From Lindgomyces ingoldianus (Eukaryota; Ascomycota; Dothideomycetes; Pleosporales; Lindgomycetaceae): a stretch of 64,000 nucleotides of DNA. A model generated the notes under the pieces. That model was given only the letters and a program-made list of their open reading frames with translations. It was not told where the DNA came from and did no database searches. Shown here piece after piece: positions 23,021 to 34,855 of this stretch (position 1 is its first letter; the number at the start of each line of letters is the position of its first letter). The stretch spans positions 568,402 through 632,401 of the forward strand of contig NW_022985162.1 of assembly GCF_010093535.1 (NCBI RefSeq), given 5' to 3'. A program made the position numbers and the translations under genes.

Positions 23021-24283
23021 TCAAACGTCCACGAATTCGTCTTCTTCCGACTCCTCTCCACCAGCCATCGAGGGAGCTGCACCTGAGGCTGGAGTTGCAC
23101 CCGCGCTGGGAGAAGGGGCAGCCGAGCTTTCTAGCTTGATCCGCTTGGCATCCGGGACTCCATTTGGAGTTCCAACAATTCCAACGGGAACATCCTCGAA
23201 CTCCTCATCTTCATCCTCGTCATCTTCTTCCTCTTCCTCGTCTTCCGCAGCTGCCTCCTCTTTACGTCGCTGCTCCTCCAAGGCGGCAAACACGGCATCC
23301 AGCTCAGAATCTTGGCCTTTCTTTTCTTCGGTTGGCCCCTCTTTGAGAGTCTGCGTATCGGTCCCATTCGTTGTAGGCTTTGAAGCCTGTGTGCTAGAAT
23401 AGTACTCTTTGTCAACGACAGTCGACTTTGTGTGCCACTCCGGCAGAAGGTTTTGCTGTGCAATCTTCGCTGCCCGTTGAGCCTCCGCGGCCCGAGCGGC
23501 TTCGGTGTACTCGGAATTAGTCGCAATCGAGACCTCGATCTTCTCTTGCTGGGCTGCCACTCCCTTCACTGCTGTTGGGCGCACAGTTGTTGTGGGTACG
23601 GCCTCGTGCCTTGCAGCGGGGTTGAGGTCCTTATCGCGAGGCAGTTCAACGGCAGCATCAAGCGCGTCCTGGCCTTCGATAGCGGGGATCGTGACCTCGT
23701 CAATCTGCTGCATGAGCTTGAGGAGGGGGCCAAACTGCCGGTTGAATTTCGCCGGGGTGTCGTCGTTTTCGGGTTCCAGAATGGACTCGGTGTTGTGTAT
23801 GGAGTCGACTGGGTGGTCGCAGGTTCGACACAAAAAGCCGCTCGCCCGGCCTTCAGGGTCGATCTTGTCGAGCAGTTCCATGGCGGTCCACTGCGATTTG
23901 CACTGTGGGCAGATGAACTCCTTCTTCTCCTGCGTCGGCTTCGCATTGTCCTTGATGCGCTCGTCCAAGACGTGGATCTTGTATTTAGTGGCGTCGATGG
24001 CACGGCGGTAGTCAATGTAGAAGTACTCGCGGTTGACCGCCTTCATCGCGCCGTCGCGCAGCTCTTGCCGTGCGAAGACGGAGAGCAAACCACCTTCCCT
24101 CAGCTTGCCACACAGTTTCTGCGCGCTCTTCTGGTTCTTACCGTAGTCGAGAACGATGACCAGGTCAGACAGCGACAGCGCGCCGTGGAATACTAGTGCA
24201 TCGATGACGACGATGTGCTCAGTTTCGTAGAACATGCGCACCACCGTCTTGACGAAGACCTTGGCCAGCTCGAGGGGGTCCAT
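23021..24283 (-). CDS. TFA1: Transcription initiation factor TFIIE alpha subunit
   Basis: Large subunit of TFIIE, which recruits and stimulates TFIIH at RNA polymerase II promoters. Single exon, 420 residues. The N-terminal winged-helix (residues 1-110) includes VVIDALVFHGALSLSDLV. A zinc ribbon follows with Cys125, Cys128, Cys152 and Cys155 (CPQC ... CRTC). The C-terminal half is Ala/Glu-rich with a long Glu/Asp run (about residues 345-365) and a terminal EESEEDEFVDV acidic tail, which in the family contacts TFIIH. ATG 24283 starts MDPLELAK, the expected N-terminus; an in-frame ATG at 24301 would add six residues. It shares a 306-bp divergent promoter with PUS1. Confidence 0.95.
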   Translation of the reverse strand: MDPLELAKVFVKTVVRMFYETEHIVVIDALVFHGALSLSDLVIVLDYGKNQKSAQKLCGKLREGGLLSVFARQELRDGAMKAVNREYFYIDYRRAIDATKYKIHVLDERIKDNAKPTQEKKEFICPQCKSQWTAMELLDKIDPEGRASGFLCRTCDHPVDSIHNTESILEPENDDTPAKFNRQFGPLLKLMQQIDEVTIPAIEGQDALDAAVELPRDKDLNPAARHEAVPTTTVRPTAVKGVAAQQEKIEVSIATNSEYTEAARAAEAQRAAKIAQQNLLPEWHTKSTVVDKEYYSSTQASKPTTNGTDTQTLKEGPTEEKKGQDSELDAVFAALEEQRRKEEAAAEDEEEEEDDEDEDEEFEDVPVGIVGTPNGVPDAKRIKLESSAAPSPSAGATPASGAAPSMAGGEESEEDEFVDV

Positions 24284-24589
24284 GGTGGGCCTTGCGCGCA
24301 CGGCTGGCTTGCAAGTTGTGCGTGGAGGCGCACACAGACTTGCGACGTCGTTGGTATGGGGTTGGGGATGTGTGGATGCGGGTGGCTGTGGATGAAGTGA
24401 GGTGCAAATGCGGCTCGTTGGCTTTCTCTCCGTAGGGCTGGCGCTGGCTCAGTTATGGCCCAAGCTCGAGGCGGCGACGAGGGCGGTAAAGAAATCTTAG
24501 GCTTGAGGAAATCCGTGCTGGAGCTATCTCGTTACTTCACCTCTGCCCCCACTCACCTCCAAATTCTCCATGCCCATCTGCTCCCCACC
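24284..24589. promoter_or_regulatory. Divergent promoter TFA1/PUS1
   Basis: A 306-bp gap between opposite start codons. An in-frame ATG for PUS1 at 24455 lies inside it, so the PUS1 leader may be shorter than drawn. No clear motif is seen. Confidence 0.5.
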
Positions 24590-26567
24590 ATGGAGCAGAC
24601 TTCTGACCAATCCGCGCAGTCCGCGATGGTGCCATCAATTGGTGACGGGAGTGGGCCCCCAAAGGGCGACCATAAAAAGCGCAAGTTGGATGACCGTGAC
24701 CGTCGACGAGGGAAAGGAAAGCATCTCCAGCATGGCAGCCATCCTAGTAAGAAGAGAAATATGGGACGTAAAGAATACTTGTAGGATGTCCTCCCACGCC
24801 CTCCAAGCCCTTCTCTAACTAAGCAAGACGGGCTCCTCTAGATAGACGTGGGCGCAATGAGGCCGAGCAGACGCGGCGCAAGGAAAAATACGAAAACGCC
24901 AAGAACGAAGAGTCCATCCTTCCCTCTGCATTTCCCCAGGAGGAGCTTGACGCCGAGGAGCGCAGGCCCAAGCGCAAAGTCGCCGTTATGCTAGGATACT
25001 CCGGCACAGGATATCGCGGCATGCAGATCGACAAGAAGCATAAGACCATCGAGGGCGACTTATTCAGTGCCTTTGTTGCCGCTGGTGCTATCTCTAAAGC
25101 TAACGCTGACGACCCGAAGAAGTCGTCGCTCGTCCGCTGTGCCCGCACGGACAAGGGTGTTCACGCCGCCGGAAATGTGATATCTTTGAAATTAATCATT
25201 GAGGATTCTGACATAGTTCAAAAGATCAACAGCCATCTCTCCCCCCAGATTAGGATATGGGGCATTCAGCGAACCACGGGGTCCTTCAGCTGCTACCAGG
25301 CATGTGACTCCCGTTGGTACGAATATCTTATCCCAACACACTCGTTCATCCCGCCGCACCCTTCTAGTTTTATGGGTAAAAAGCTGGAAGAGTACGCCGA
25401 AAAGGCCGGAGAGCTAGGCGAGTATCGTAATCGACAAGCAGAGGTTGCAGCTTTTTGGTCAGATGTTGAAAAGACCCACATTAAGCCCATCCTAGACGCT
25501 CTTGATGATTCCATACGGCCCCTTGTAGAAGAGGCATTGTACTCAGTGGATGCAACCGACAGCTCAGAGCCCGATCCTGCCATTGGTGCTGCCCTTGATA
25601 TTCCCATTGAAGAGCAAAAGACAGGGGAAGGGATGGATTCCACAACCAGCGAAGTTGATTCAAAAACAAACGGTGATACATCGCCGGCCAAGGACGAGGT
25701 AGCGGAAGTTGTTGACGCCATCGAGCAACGGGAGCCAAACATTGTCCCAGATGACAGGACAGACGCCACCATTCCCCTCCCCGACTCCATTGTCAGCAAA
25801 CCTGCGCTGGAAGCTGGCATCAAAGCCCTCAAGAAAGCGTACCTCGATGCCAAGAAAGCATACCGCATATCGCCAGAGCGACAAGCTCGTGTCCAGGCAG
25901 CCCTTGACCTCTACGTCGGCACGAGGAAATACCACAACTACACCGTTCAGAAGAAATTCACAGATCGTTCAGCCCAACGATTTATCAAATCGTTCAAAGT
26001 CGCCCCTAAACCGATTATCATCAACGACACAGAGTGGTTGAGTCTAAAGGTCCATGGACAAAGCTTCATGATGCATCAAATTCGAAAGATGGTCGGTATG
26101 GCTGCGCTTACAGTTCGCTGTGGTACCAATCCTGAGAGAATGAAGGAATCGTTTGAAAATGTAATTATGAGGATTCCAAAGGCACCTGGCCTTGGTTTAC
26201 TACTTGAGAGGCCAGTTTTCGAATCTTACAATGAGAAACAGGCCGTGCCGAACGGTAGGGAGAAGATCGATTTCAGCAACTATGAGGAAGCCATGGAAGA
26301 GTTTAAAGAAAGGGAGATTTATCAACGCATCTTCCGAGAGGAGGCCCAAGGTAATCAGTGAGTGAATAGCATGCGCTCTTGAGGATATACTCATTAACTG
26401 TTCCTAGATTCAACACATTCTTCACCCATTTAGATAATTACAGGGACCCGACGTTCCTCTATCTTACCTCTGGTGGCATCGAAGCTACTAAGAAGATAAA
26501 TAGCAAGTCCATTCAGACGATATGGGAAGATTCTGAAGACGAAGATGTCTCTGGAGGTGAAGGTTGA
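24590..26567 (+). CDS. PUS1: tRNA pseudouridine synthase Pus1
   Basis: TruA-family enzyme converting uridine to pseudouridine at several tRNA positions (and in U2 snRNA) in the nucleus. Proposed exons: 24590..24780, 24846..26357, 26408..26567, giving 620 residues. The catalytic core begins KVAVMLGYSGTGYRGMQ, with the nucleophile Asp in RCARTDKGVHA. KWxx-equivalent YEYLIP, the FHNYT-like RKYHNYTVQK and the GQSFMMHQIRKMVG block follow. An acidic, Ser/Thr-rich insertion of about 100 residues interrupts the core, as is typical of fungal Pus1. The second intron is clear (GTGAGT..TAG) and restores FLYLTSGGIEATK. The first intron is ambiguous: donors at 24747, 24768 and 24781 with acceptors after 24841 or 24845 all give open frames. 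I chose the pair that retains GRKEYLRGRNE. An in-frame ATG at 24455 could extend the protein by 45 residues. Confidence 0.92.
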
Positions 26568-27037
26568 CGGGTCAACACCGAAGTATATACAAGGACAACG
26601 CTTGGAGCCAACCCCTACCATATGCCAAGGTATACTGCTACAGAGGCTTACCAGAGACGATATGACCTGTTCGTCTGGTACCGGGCTTAGGGCCATAGCT
26701 AAAGGTTGCCGTCTCCCGCCATTATCTTCCTCATGTATTTAATATCAGGTGCCAATTTATCCGAGACTAGGGACCTATAGCTTCACTCAAGGAGCATACA
26801 GAAAAATGTTTAGAATCTTGTTTATTGACTGTTTCCAATATTGGGTTTAAGAGTACAACATCCTCTAGATGCGATTCTTCGGTTCTTTCTTTTATAGGAG
26901 CCAGATTCTACGCAGGACTCTGCTTCCTACCGACTAAGTGCCGAATATCAAGCAACATGCCTAAAGGATTCTCCTTCCTAAATAGTCCCAAACACTCCAC
27001 TTTACGATAGCATGTCCATAGATACCAGCGATCCAAC
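26568..27037. other. Intergenic, convergent 3' ends
   Basis: 470 bp between the PUS1 and carboxylesterase stop codons. It is AT-rich with short homopolymer runs and should hold both 3' UTRs. No gene is seen. Confidence 0.5.
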
Positions 27038-28807
27038 CTACCGCATGAAAACCTCCTCATTCCAAGTGTTAATTAAATCAATCCCCTCTTTTCTCCAGTC
27101 ATCCATCTCAGCATACCCCAACCCCGCTACATTAGCATCAAACACCCAATTCCGTCCTACCTCCCCCTCATACTTAGGCCAATACACTCCAGGCGCTCCA
27201 TCATGTACGAAACTGACCCAAGCGGCGCTCATGGTGGCTGCCAGGTCCAAGTAGCTTTGAGGTTTCCCTTCAAATGGATTCTCGCTCACGCCGGGGTAGC
27301 CGTAACCTAGGCCCATGGTGTTGTCGAATACAAACGCAACTTCTTGGAAGTGGGTGGCGCCAATGTATGTGGGTATGCCGTGTGGAATGGTGTTGAATCG
27401 GTAGCAGTATGCTGGGATGGAGAAAGAAGCCCAAGTCTGGCAAGTCTTGCGTCGGGGTGCGATCATGGTAACGTCGCCGTAGTAGGCGTCGGATCTCCTG
27501 CTCATAGCACCCTTTGGCGAGACAAAGGATGGGGGTTCGTTTGTAGGAACGGCGCCGTCGGTGATGTTTGTGGGATACGCTAATAGGGCTTTGGTCGCTT
27601 GGGAGGAGGTCAGGGTAACGGGCTGTGGCGCGTTCTCGAGCAACTTCGTAAAATCCTGCGTTGTGTTTACGCCAGCGGGTCCGAATGCGGTGCCTTCGTC
27701 GCTGTTCGCTCCGTCGATAATGGGGACGTGGACGAAGTCCCCGCTCTGTAACTGCACACTGGTCTTTCTTTGGATCAAATCTCCGTCGATAATTGGAGAC
27801 CATCTCAAATTCATCCCTGCTGTGCTATTAATCCAGTTATTCAGAGTGTCGAAGGGAATGGCGCGGAGACAGTCTAGCTTGGATGTAGCCTTCCCGCAAC
27901 CGAGCTGGGTTGAGGTGTTTAGGAAGTTGTCGCGGTTGTACTCAAAGGTGCCATAGTTGATAGGATTCCCGCTTTGCATGATGGCACCACGGAAGAGTTC
28001 GTCATCGCGCCCACCGTACGCGGTGAGGTGCATGCCAACAGAAAGGCCTCCCGCGGACTCACCAAAGATGGTAACCTGTTTTGGGTCTCCTAGCTGCCTG
28101 TCAGCCTCAGGACTTTATCACGAGATACCCACAGTTGTGAGTTGAACAGTCATTTGGAGAGAATTGAGACTAGACATACCTCCAAAGGCTTCAATATTCT
28201 CCCGAATCCAATGCATCCCCAATCTCTGATCCCTAAAGCCCAAATTCGTGTTCCCGGTCTTCACCACCTCATCCCCTGTAATAAATCCCCACATGCTTAA
28301 TCGATAATTCACACTCACCCCAATAATCGGTTTCCCAATCTCCACACTCTTTTTCACGATGAAACTCATATTGTACCGCTGGTCAATGGAACTGCCCTCG
28401 GTCAAACCTCCACCATGAATCCAGTATGCTACGGGGAGCTTTTGGTCCTCATAGCCGGAAGGGCGAATGACGTTCAAATATAAACAGTCCTCAGAGAGTG
28501 AAGAATACGGCCATTCATCGCTTCCGTACCCGATGCATGCTGCTGAATACTGCTTTGCAGAGTAGGTGGATGTCCACGAAGTGTTGATCGGTTGTGGGAC
28601 GCGGAAACGAAGAGAACCGACAGGTGGCTGAGCAAAGGGAATTCCGAGGAAGAAGTCCTGGCCATATTCTCCAGAATGGATGCCCTCAAGTGTTCCATTC
28701 TTTATGGTGACGGAGGGAGGAGAGATGTAACCCCGTAAACTATTTAACGGAGCTGCGAGGGTAGCACACATCCATAGAGGCAGGTAAAGCCAACTACAAA
28801 GAGCCAT
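27038..28807 (-). CDS. Secreted type-B carboxylesterase/lipase
   Basis: Alpha/beta-hydrolase of the carboxylesterase-cholinesterase-lipase family, probably extracellular and hydrolysing carboxyl esters; the substrate is unknown. Exons (minus): 28807..28180 and 28089..27038, intron 90 bp with acceptor CTAG; 559 residues. The N-terminus MALCSWLYLPLWMCATLAAP is a credible signal peptide. Family motifs: EDCLYLNV (type-B signature 2), YWIHGGGL (oxyanion hole), nucleophile Ser221 in FGESAGG, acid Glu341 in NSDEGT, and His456 in GATHFQEVAFVF. Several Asn-X-Ser/Thr sites are present. The start is set at 28807 because it begins the signal peptide; the longer in-frame ATG at 28927 would bury it. A TATATA box lies 72 bp upstream. 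Confidence 0.9.
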
Positions 28808-29558
28808 GATAAGTAAAACCCAAGTAACTAAACGTAGATACGGGAGAAGAATCAACTCTCCGGCCTCGAGCTCCGCCATATATACTCCAGAGTAGTTCCT
28901 ACCAATGCGTCCCCTCAATTTGTTCATCCTCGGCCTTAGAATCTCGCCAATGGCTCAACAGAAATCGTCATAGCTCTATTCAAACCCGGAAATATGTGAT
29001 TAACGGCATTTACAGACGGTGCACGAGGTCATCGTGGACCATCTCCGCAACCTTACCGGATATCGCCCAGCCGCGCGAGGGCTGGAGCCACGGGAGGAGG
29101 TTCTTGGGAGAGTTAGCTCAATGAGAAGTGGGGTTAGCAGTGTATTTATCACGGAGGCACTAAGCCGGGTAAATATCGGGCTGAGCAGGGGTGAACAGTG
29201 GTTGGAGATGCCAATCCTTGCTTTCGTCGGATTGATGAGATGTTTTTTGTGGGTTCTAGGAGTTTATGGATGACGTGAGTCAATGGCCGGAAGATGAAAC
29301 AGAATTGCACCAGGTTGGAATGAAAACTAAGACTACAACGAAAACTCCACTAAACCCAGCAATCCCTCTAGAGTCGAACACCAAAAGATGTACATCTATG
29401 CGGAGTAACTTCGCCATAACCCTATAACCGCTGAGATTACATCCTTCATGGCGAATTAGCTTCCTGCTTTCCTCCGTAGTCTCTCACTAACACACACGCT
29501 TTTTCTAGCCCAGTCACTGCTTTAAGCTTGGTTTCCCCTCGCTTTTAATAGGCATCGT
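28808..29558. other. Intergenic between PIC2 3' end and carboxylesterase 5' end
   Basis: About 750 bp including the carboxylesterase promoter with TATATA at 28879-28884. An 84-codon plus-strand frame at 29019-29273 begins with GTG and has no domain features. No gene is supported. Confidence 0.5.
28879..28884 (-). promoter_or_regulatory. TATA box of the carboxylesterase gene
   Basis: TATATA within GAGTATATATGG on the minus strand, 72 bp before the chosen ATG. This spacing is suitable for a core promoter and independently favours the start at 28807, because the alternative ATG at 28927 would lie upstream of it. Confidence 0.55.
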
Positions 29559-30756
29559 CTAGTGACCCCCGGTTGTCGGCAGCTACACAATGTGAATCAT
29601 CAGCTTCAAAACACTTATGAAATCAGAGCACTAGGGTCAAACTTACACCGAGGTATACTTTAAACGAGTCGTAAATAAGCCATTGGAAGGCCTAGTTAAG
29701 GTAATTAGTTAAGAATTTCCCGATCTGCCGTGTAGGAACCCGTGAATGGATGACTTACTGTTAGGGTTCCAATCATAAATATCCTCACGGGGAGGCCATT
29801 CCAGAGTCCCCTGAAACCAATACTGCCATAAATGCGCGTCACAGCTTGGCCTGCACCCTCGCCAGCTACGCAAATATTAGCATTCGCTCTATCTAAGGAC
29901 AAGCTGGGAGCACATACCTTTCCGTTCACTGTTGAGCTTCGATACCATCATATCTGTCTCTTCTCAGTATACCTTCTCGAATTATCACTCCATCTGACAT
30001 ACCAGCAGGATGTGACACAACCGCAGCCCCAATACCGGCAATGTAGCCACCCAAAAAAGACACTCCTGTCTGCTGTAAGCCATTGTAGCTCTCTTTTGGC
30101 TTCCCCAACGTCTTGTATATCTGCTCGACTGCCTTTTCAAAAGTGGCGAACTTGACCATGGTATACGGAATTTGTCGGCCCCAGAGGGGATAAAGGCCCT
30201 TGTAAAGCCCTGCATAGCCCTCCTGGGTCACGATCTTGGACCACCCTTCTCTCAAGGTATTCGCATATGGCGGCAACGAAGTCTGCATCCTCACTTTGAT
30301 TGCCTCCCACGGACAGAGCGCAACATCGGCCAGGAACTCTGCAGACGCCGAGGCAGCAAGATATACCACCGTCTTGTTCATGTTGGGAGAGAACCTGTCA
30401 CCATACAAGTACTTGAAGACTTCGTAGAATCCGTATTTGCCGGCACCCTGGAACGAGTAGGCAACAAAGGTAGGTGTCCAGCCGAAGAAGACACCGCGGA
30501 TGCCCTCGCTGCGGTATATCATCTTCCAGGCTTGCGTGTTCGATTTGTAGAGCTTGTCATCAACTTGACGGCGGCATTTCACTAGGTCTAGAGGTGTGAC
30601 CATGGTGTGCGTTGGGCCGCAAGCTGCAAGAATAAAGGTTAGAAGACTATGGCTTTAGGTGCTTATTGTCATCGATTGCCTACCAACAACACCTCCAAGC
30701 GTGCAAGCAGTAAAATAGGTGCCCGAGAAGAGCTCTATCTTGCGCTGGGGCTTCAT
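29559..30756 (-). CDS. PIC2: Mitochondrial phosphate (copper) carrier, Pic2 type
   Basis: Inner-membrane mitochondrial carrier importing inorganic phosphate; yeast Pic2 also moves copper. Six exons (minus): 30756..30684, 30623..30003, 29953..29918 (36 nt), 29865..29759, 29691..29647 (45 nt), 29582..29559 (24 nt), giving 301 residues. All five introns have GT..AG ends and the phases agree. The three carrier signatures are present: PLDLVKCRRQ, PWEAIKVRMQ and HPADMMVSK, each ending a transmembrane helix, with six helices overall. The final exons restore [20 protein letters not shown], the C-terminus characteristic of Pic2 rather than Mir1. The start MKPQRKIELFSGTYF is the only in-frame ATG before the first helix. 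Reading without splicing truncates the third repeat. A CRE-like TGACGTC lies about 155 bp upstream. Confidence 0.93.
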
Positions 30757-31477
30757 AGTTTCTAGCTTGCCCGCTATCTTGTTCTCTTCGTCTCTCAATT
30801 GGGGTCCCAGGGAAATGCAGGAACTTTGCCGGAGCGGTTGGCCGCTCGGTATTTATCTATCATTGACATGGTGTGGGTTGCATCCCGCAGTATCCGTTCG
30901 CGTTGATATGACGTCGATCGCTTAGCGTCCACGCTAGTCTAGCTGACTGAAGGCTTGAACAAGCTTGTCATCATGGCACTACCGTCCAGGCTTCGCGAAA
31001 CACCAAAGCCGGTTATGTTGGATGTTAGCCCATACGTAGCACAGGATATGAAGGATAGAGTTCTATGTTGATTGATACTCGCTTCAACAATGACTAGACA
31101 CTTGGAGAAGCCCATCTATGTCCTGATGCACATTGCACATCTCAAGAACCAAAAACCCGTACATAATAGCCAGTCCAGAGTAAATGCCCGCCCATGGGCT
31201 GAATGCATGGAAGCGACAAACTCCTCACAAATGCACATAAATCTGCCGTGCATTGCGTCCTCTCCCGCCTAGTCACCGAAAGCAGAGAGAGAGCCCTTCT
31301 CCTGTCCGTCTTAAAATCAAACGTGGTGTTATATATGACTGGCCAGGTATATTTGTCGACAAAGCGCCATCCAAAATTTTATCCCCTTCTCTTCACTAGG
31401 TCCTCGCAACATATGCATTTTAAGTAGGAAAACATTATTAGGGTTGTACAACAAACAAAAATCGAGGCGTTGCGGAA
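30757..31477. other. Intergenic between CDC4-like 3' end and PIC2 5' end
   Basis: About 720 bp. It holds the PIC2 promoter (a CRE-like TGACGTC at 30909-30915) and presumably the 3' UTR of the F-box gene. The short open frames show no features. Confidence 0.5.
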
Positions 31478-33731
31478 TTATGCGCATGCTTCTGTGGAGT
31501 CCGCCATGGTGACATCCCCTTCGTCTAGGAGGGCTGCCGCAGCAGACTGAGGTCGTTCCTCGTAGTCCATTGAGTGATCTGGCATGCTTGCAGGGCTGCT
31601 CGACCGGAAGTCGTCAATTTCGTCGTCCGGGGGTGAGAATGACCAAACCTGCTCTCGTTAGATCCTTGAGAGAAGTTGTTAAATGCAAAACGCTTACCTC
31701 CATAATGGTTCTGCCGCTCCGACTGGCCATAATGACAGCCTTTTCTTCCTCGAACACCACTCTCCAGACGGCTTCGGCCGGGGAACTCAACTCTCGGACT
31801 AGAGTGCCCTTCTTGAGATCCCACACTTTCACCCGACCGTCGCTCCCACCGCTGACGATTCGCGTGTTGTCAAATTGTAAGCTGGTGACGCTGTTGTCAT
31901 GTGCGGCTAAACGATGAATAGGTTGGTAGTCTGTCAAGGACCAAACACGAACAGAGCCGTCGGACCCCCCAGTGACGAGGATATCCTCCCTCATTTGGAG
32001 CTGGCCGACAAGTGAGGTATGGCCTTGTAATACAGCCAAACATTTTCTATCAACATGTGATTAGCCATTGTAGAAGCCTGGAATACAGATGAACTTACCC
32101 GTCCGTGGGATCCCATATTCGGACACTGGTGTCCAGACTTCCAGTCGCAATCTTCTTCCCGTCAAAGGCAATTGCATATATCTGGCTAAAATGCCCCGTC
32201 AACGTGCGTAAGCACTTGCCCTCGGATATGCTCCATATTTTCGCGGTTGTATCGTAACTGCCGGATACAACGATGTCGCCGTGAATTTCGAGGCACCTGA
32301 CACTTGCTTGGTGACCTATGAGGACGTGTTTGCAAAGGCCTTTTTTGAGATCCCATATCCGGAGCGTTGTATCTCTCGAGCCCGAAATAGCCGTGTTAGC
32401 ATCGGACATCTTCAGACATCTGACTGTCGACGTGTGGCCGCGCAATGTGAATTGGGGATAGCTGCGATTTTCCAGTTAGTCGTGTGATCTATAGCGTCTC
32501 GAGACACAACATACCCAGTCGCTAGATTCCAGACCCGCACATCACGATCACAGCCACCGCTGACAAGAAGGTCTCCCCAAGGCACCATCGCCCATACCCC
32601 CATCACGTGGCCCTGGAGGGTCTTCTGATGACAGCCGTTTACGTCGAAAACGTGAATCTTGGCATTATCGAGGGCAACAACGATGTACTTTTTGGTTAGA
32701 TGCAGGCTCGTCACAACTCCTTGATCAGGTGTGATCTGGCGAGCATCACACACGCCTCCTGACCGCCATGCGGTTTCCACCATGTACCGTTGCTTGAAGT
32801 GTGAGCGGTATGTGGTGGCTTTTGGTCTGCGCTGGGAAGGTTTCCTCTTAGCTCCCCGGTCCAGGCTTTGTGTTCGCAGACTTTCCGTTCCGTTGCCCGA
32901 CGAAAGGCCATCCGCCTGCGGGCTCATCACAGCGTCTTCTGGTCGGGATGCCCGGGGCGGTTGCAGCCACTGAGAGGGCTTCGATTCGGTATCCCACTCG
33001 TCCCCAGGATCGTCTTCTTCACTCCGCTCTTCTTTTGAGAGTCCGCGATAGGAGAATTTTTGACACAACAGCCGCCAAGCCGTGTCGTCGCTAACAAGCT
33101 CCCTCCACTTCTTGGAAACCTGCGAGGCGCGGACGAGCGTCGTCGGATCGTCGACACATTCTAGAATCTGCACAGATGTGTCAGAACGCTATCCATAACC
33201 AAGTACAAACCCTTGGAAAGTGCTACATACCCGCAAACAAAGTTCCGTCGGGAGGACCATAAATGGGTCCTTCTTCAACCTCGGGCTTACAAATTCCGCA
33301 ACAAAGCTCAGCTCGTGACTATCACACAGATTTAGGAGTTCTCCAAGAAGTCGCAGGCGTTCGGCCCTGTTCATCTCGCTGAATTGCACCCGCGTATTTT
33401 TGATTTGCGAGTCCTCATGTTCAGCCGCCGTACTCCAGTCGGGAGCACGCTGCGTCGGTGTCGGGCTCGGGGCGGGTGTCGGCGGAGACGCAGGCGCTGA
33501 TGGGAGCAGATTGTGAGGTATTGTTGACGAGAGAGGACTTGTGGGGGTGATGATGGGTCGCGGTGCTGCGGAGCGCGACAGTCTGCCCTGCTTCCGGGTG
33601 TGGGTGGTTGGCGAGGAGAACATGGTCGGGCGCATTGTCGATGAAGAGGCCGTCATGTCAGTGTCCGAGTCGACTTGGACTCCGGGGGGGCCGCTGTCGA
33701 CGGCGTTGCTGAAGTAGTCGTCGTGATCCAT
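31478..33731 (-). CDS. CDC4: Cdc4-like F-box/WD40 protein
   Basis: Substrate receptor of an SCF ubiquitin ligase: the F-box binds Skp1 and the WD40 propeller binds phosphorylated targets. Exons (minus): 33731..33231, 33167..32515, 32461..32099, 32046..31698, 31648..31478, giving 678 residues with all phases consistent. Residues 1-110 are Ser/Thr/Pro-rich. A conserved pre-F-box helix (MNRAERLRLLGELLNLC) is followed by the F-box (FMVLPTELCLRILECVDD) near 158-205. A linker contains THFKQRY-like YRSHFKQRYMVETAWRSGG, then about seven WD40 blades from near residue 300, with TLRGHTSTVRCLKM, VLIGHQASVRCL, TLTGHFSQIYAIAF and VLQGHTSLVGQL. The last exon encodes an acidic tail. Cdc4/Fbw7/Pop1-type is favoured over Met30/SconB by the pre-F-box helix and linker. 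Targets are unknown. Confidence 0.87.
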
Positions 33732-34855
33732 GGTTGAGGCAGGAGACAGGTTCGGTAGCGCTCAGAACGACGTCTGCCGGCGTGGAGAGACACAAGAGCA
33801 CACGAGAAAGACAGCTTCTGCAGTCTTGGGCCTCACAGGGACATTCGAGCCAAAAAGGCCGACTCAAGGGAGACAGAGTGCGCCGTCGGAGAGGGGGTGC
33901 TAGTGTTTCGTGTGTCAAGGGCAACCGTGGAGGTCGCTGCAGGGCCGTCTGACAGAGTGCGGAGGGTCTAAGGGGGTTGGAAGTAGGTGTGTCGAGCGCG
34001 GAGGGTAGTGCAGCGAGGAGCGCGGTGATGGCTGCGGGCGGGTGACAATGGGAGAGAGAGAGGTAAGATTGGAGATTGTACTGAAGGTTGTTCAGCGGCT
34101 GGCGGTTGGCCCCGGCGCCAAGTCTGGCAGAGAGACAAGAGGCGTTCGGTGGCCCTGCACGCGACCTTTGCTGCTCGATTCCTCCTCCTACACCCCTGCG
34201 CGCACATACCCCGTCTGTTGCTCTATCGAATATACTACTGCACGGCGAGATGTTTGAGACTGTCGCCGTATGACTTGCACGCCCGCTCCTGCCCCTCTAG
34301 ATGCTGTAAAGAAACCCTCTATGTTTCCATTTATAGCACCTCATCTTCAAACTTCCTCCTGTTCTTGAACTGCAGGTCCAGCCCCTTCTGTGGCACACTT
34401 GTTTCACGCCTTGAACTCCACCACGTACATTCAGGCTGACAATTCACCGTTGTTGAGTGAGCAGACCAGATTATCACGTCATCGTTGCTTTTTCAAGGGC
34501 CCATGGAAAGCTCCCCTGAGTTGGTCAATTACGAAGCGGCGTGGTAAATTGTCCGACGGCCAGGGACCGCTTTCTAGGCGAATAAAAGAACTTTCCTACA
34601 TAAACATGTTCTCGAACTTTCATGCCAAGTTGATTTTTTTTTTGCAAAATATGTACATCGAAGGGTTCCTTGTCCTACCAGGAATCAATGCCCTCAAGCC
34701 CCTATTTCATGCTGGCAAATGGGACGGAATACGCTAGCCCTAAGTGACAGCAGGACTACAGCAGATGTCTTATTCCTTCAGCCATCTACATGTTACTAGC
34801 GGCAGTGTAGCAGATGCTAGCATATAGTGGATCGAAAAGGCCTCTCTCACGCCAC
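33732..34855. other. Promoter/leader of CDC4-like gene and LPMO 3' flank
   Basis: 1.1 kb without a supportable gene. The first 400 bp upstream of the F-box gene is GC- and purine-rich on the plus strand; the remainder contains only short unfeatured frames. Confidence 0.5.

Noticed and set aside
23432..24196. 254-codon plus-strand frame antisense to TFIIE-alpha
   Set aside because: Mirror of a strongly supported conserved gene; its sequence has no recognisable domain.
29019..29273. 84-codon frame upstream of the carboxylesterase
   Set aside because: Begins with GTG, lacks features and lies in the promoter flank.
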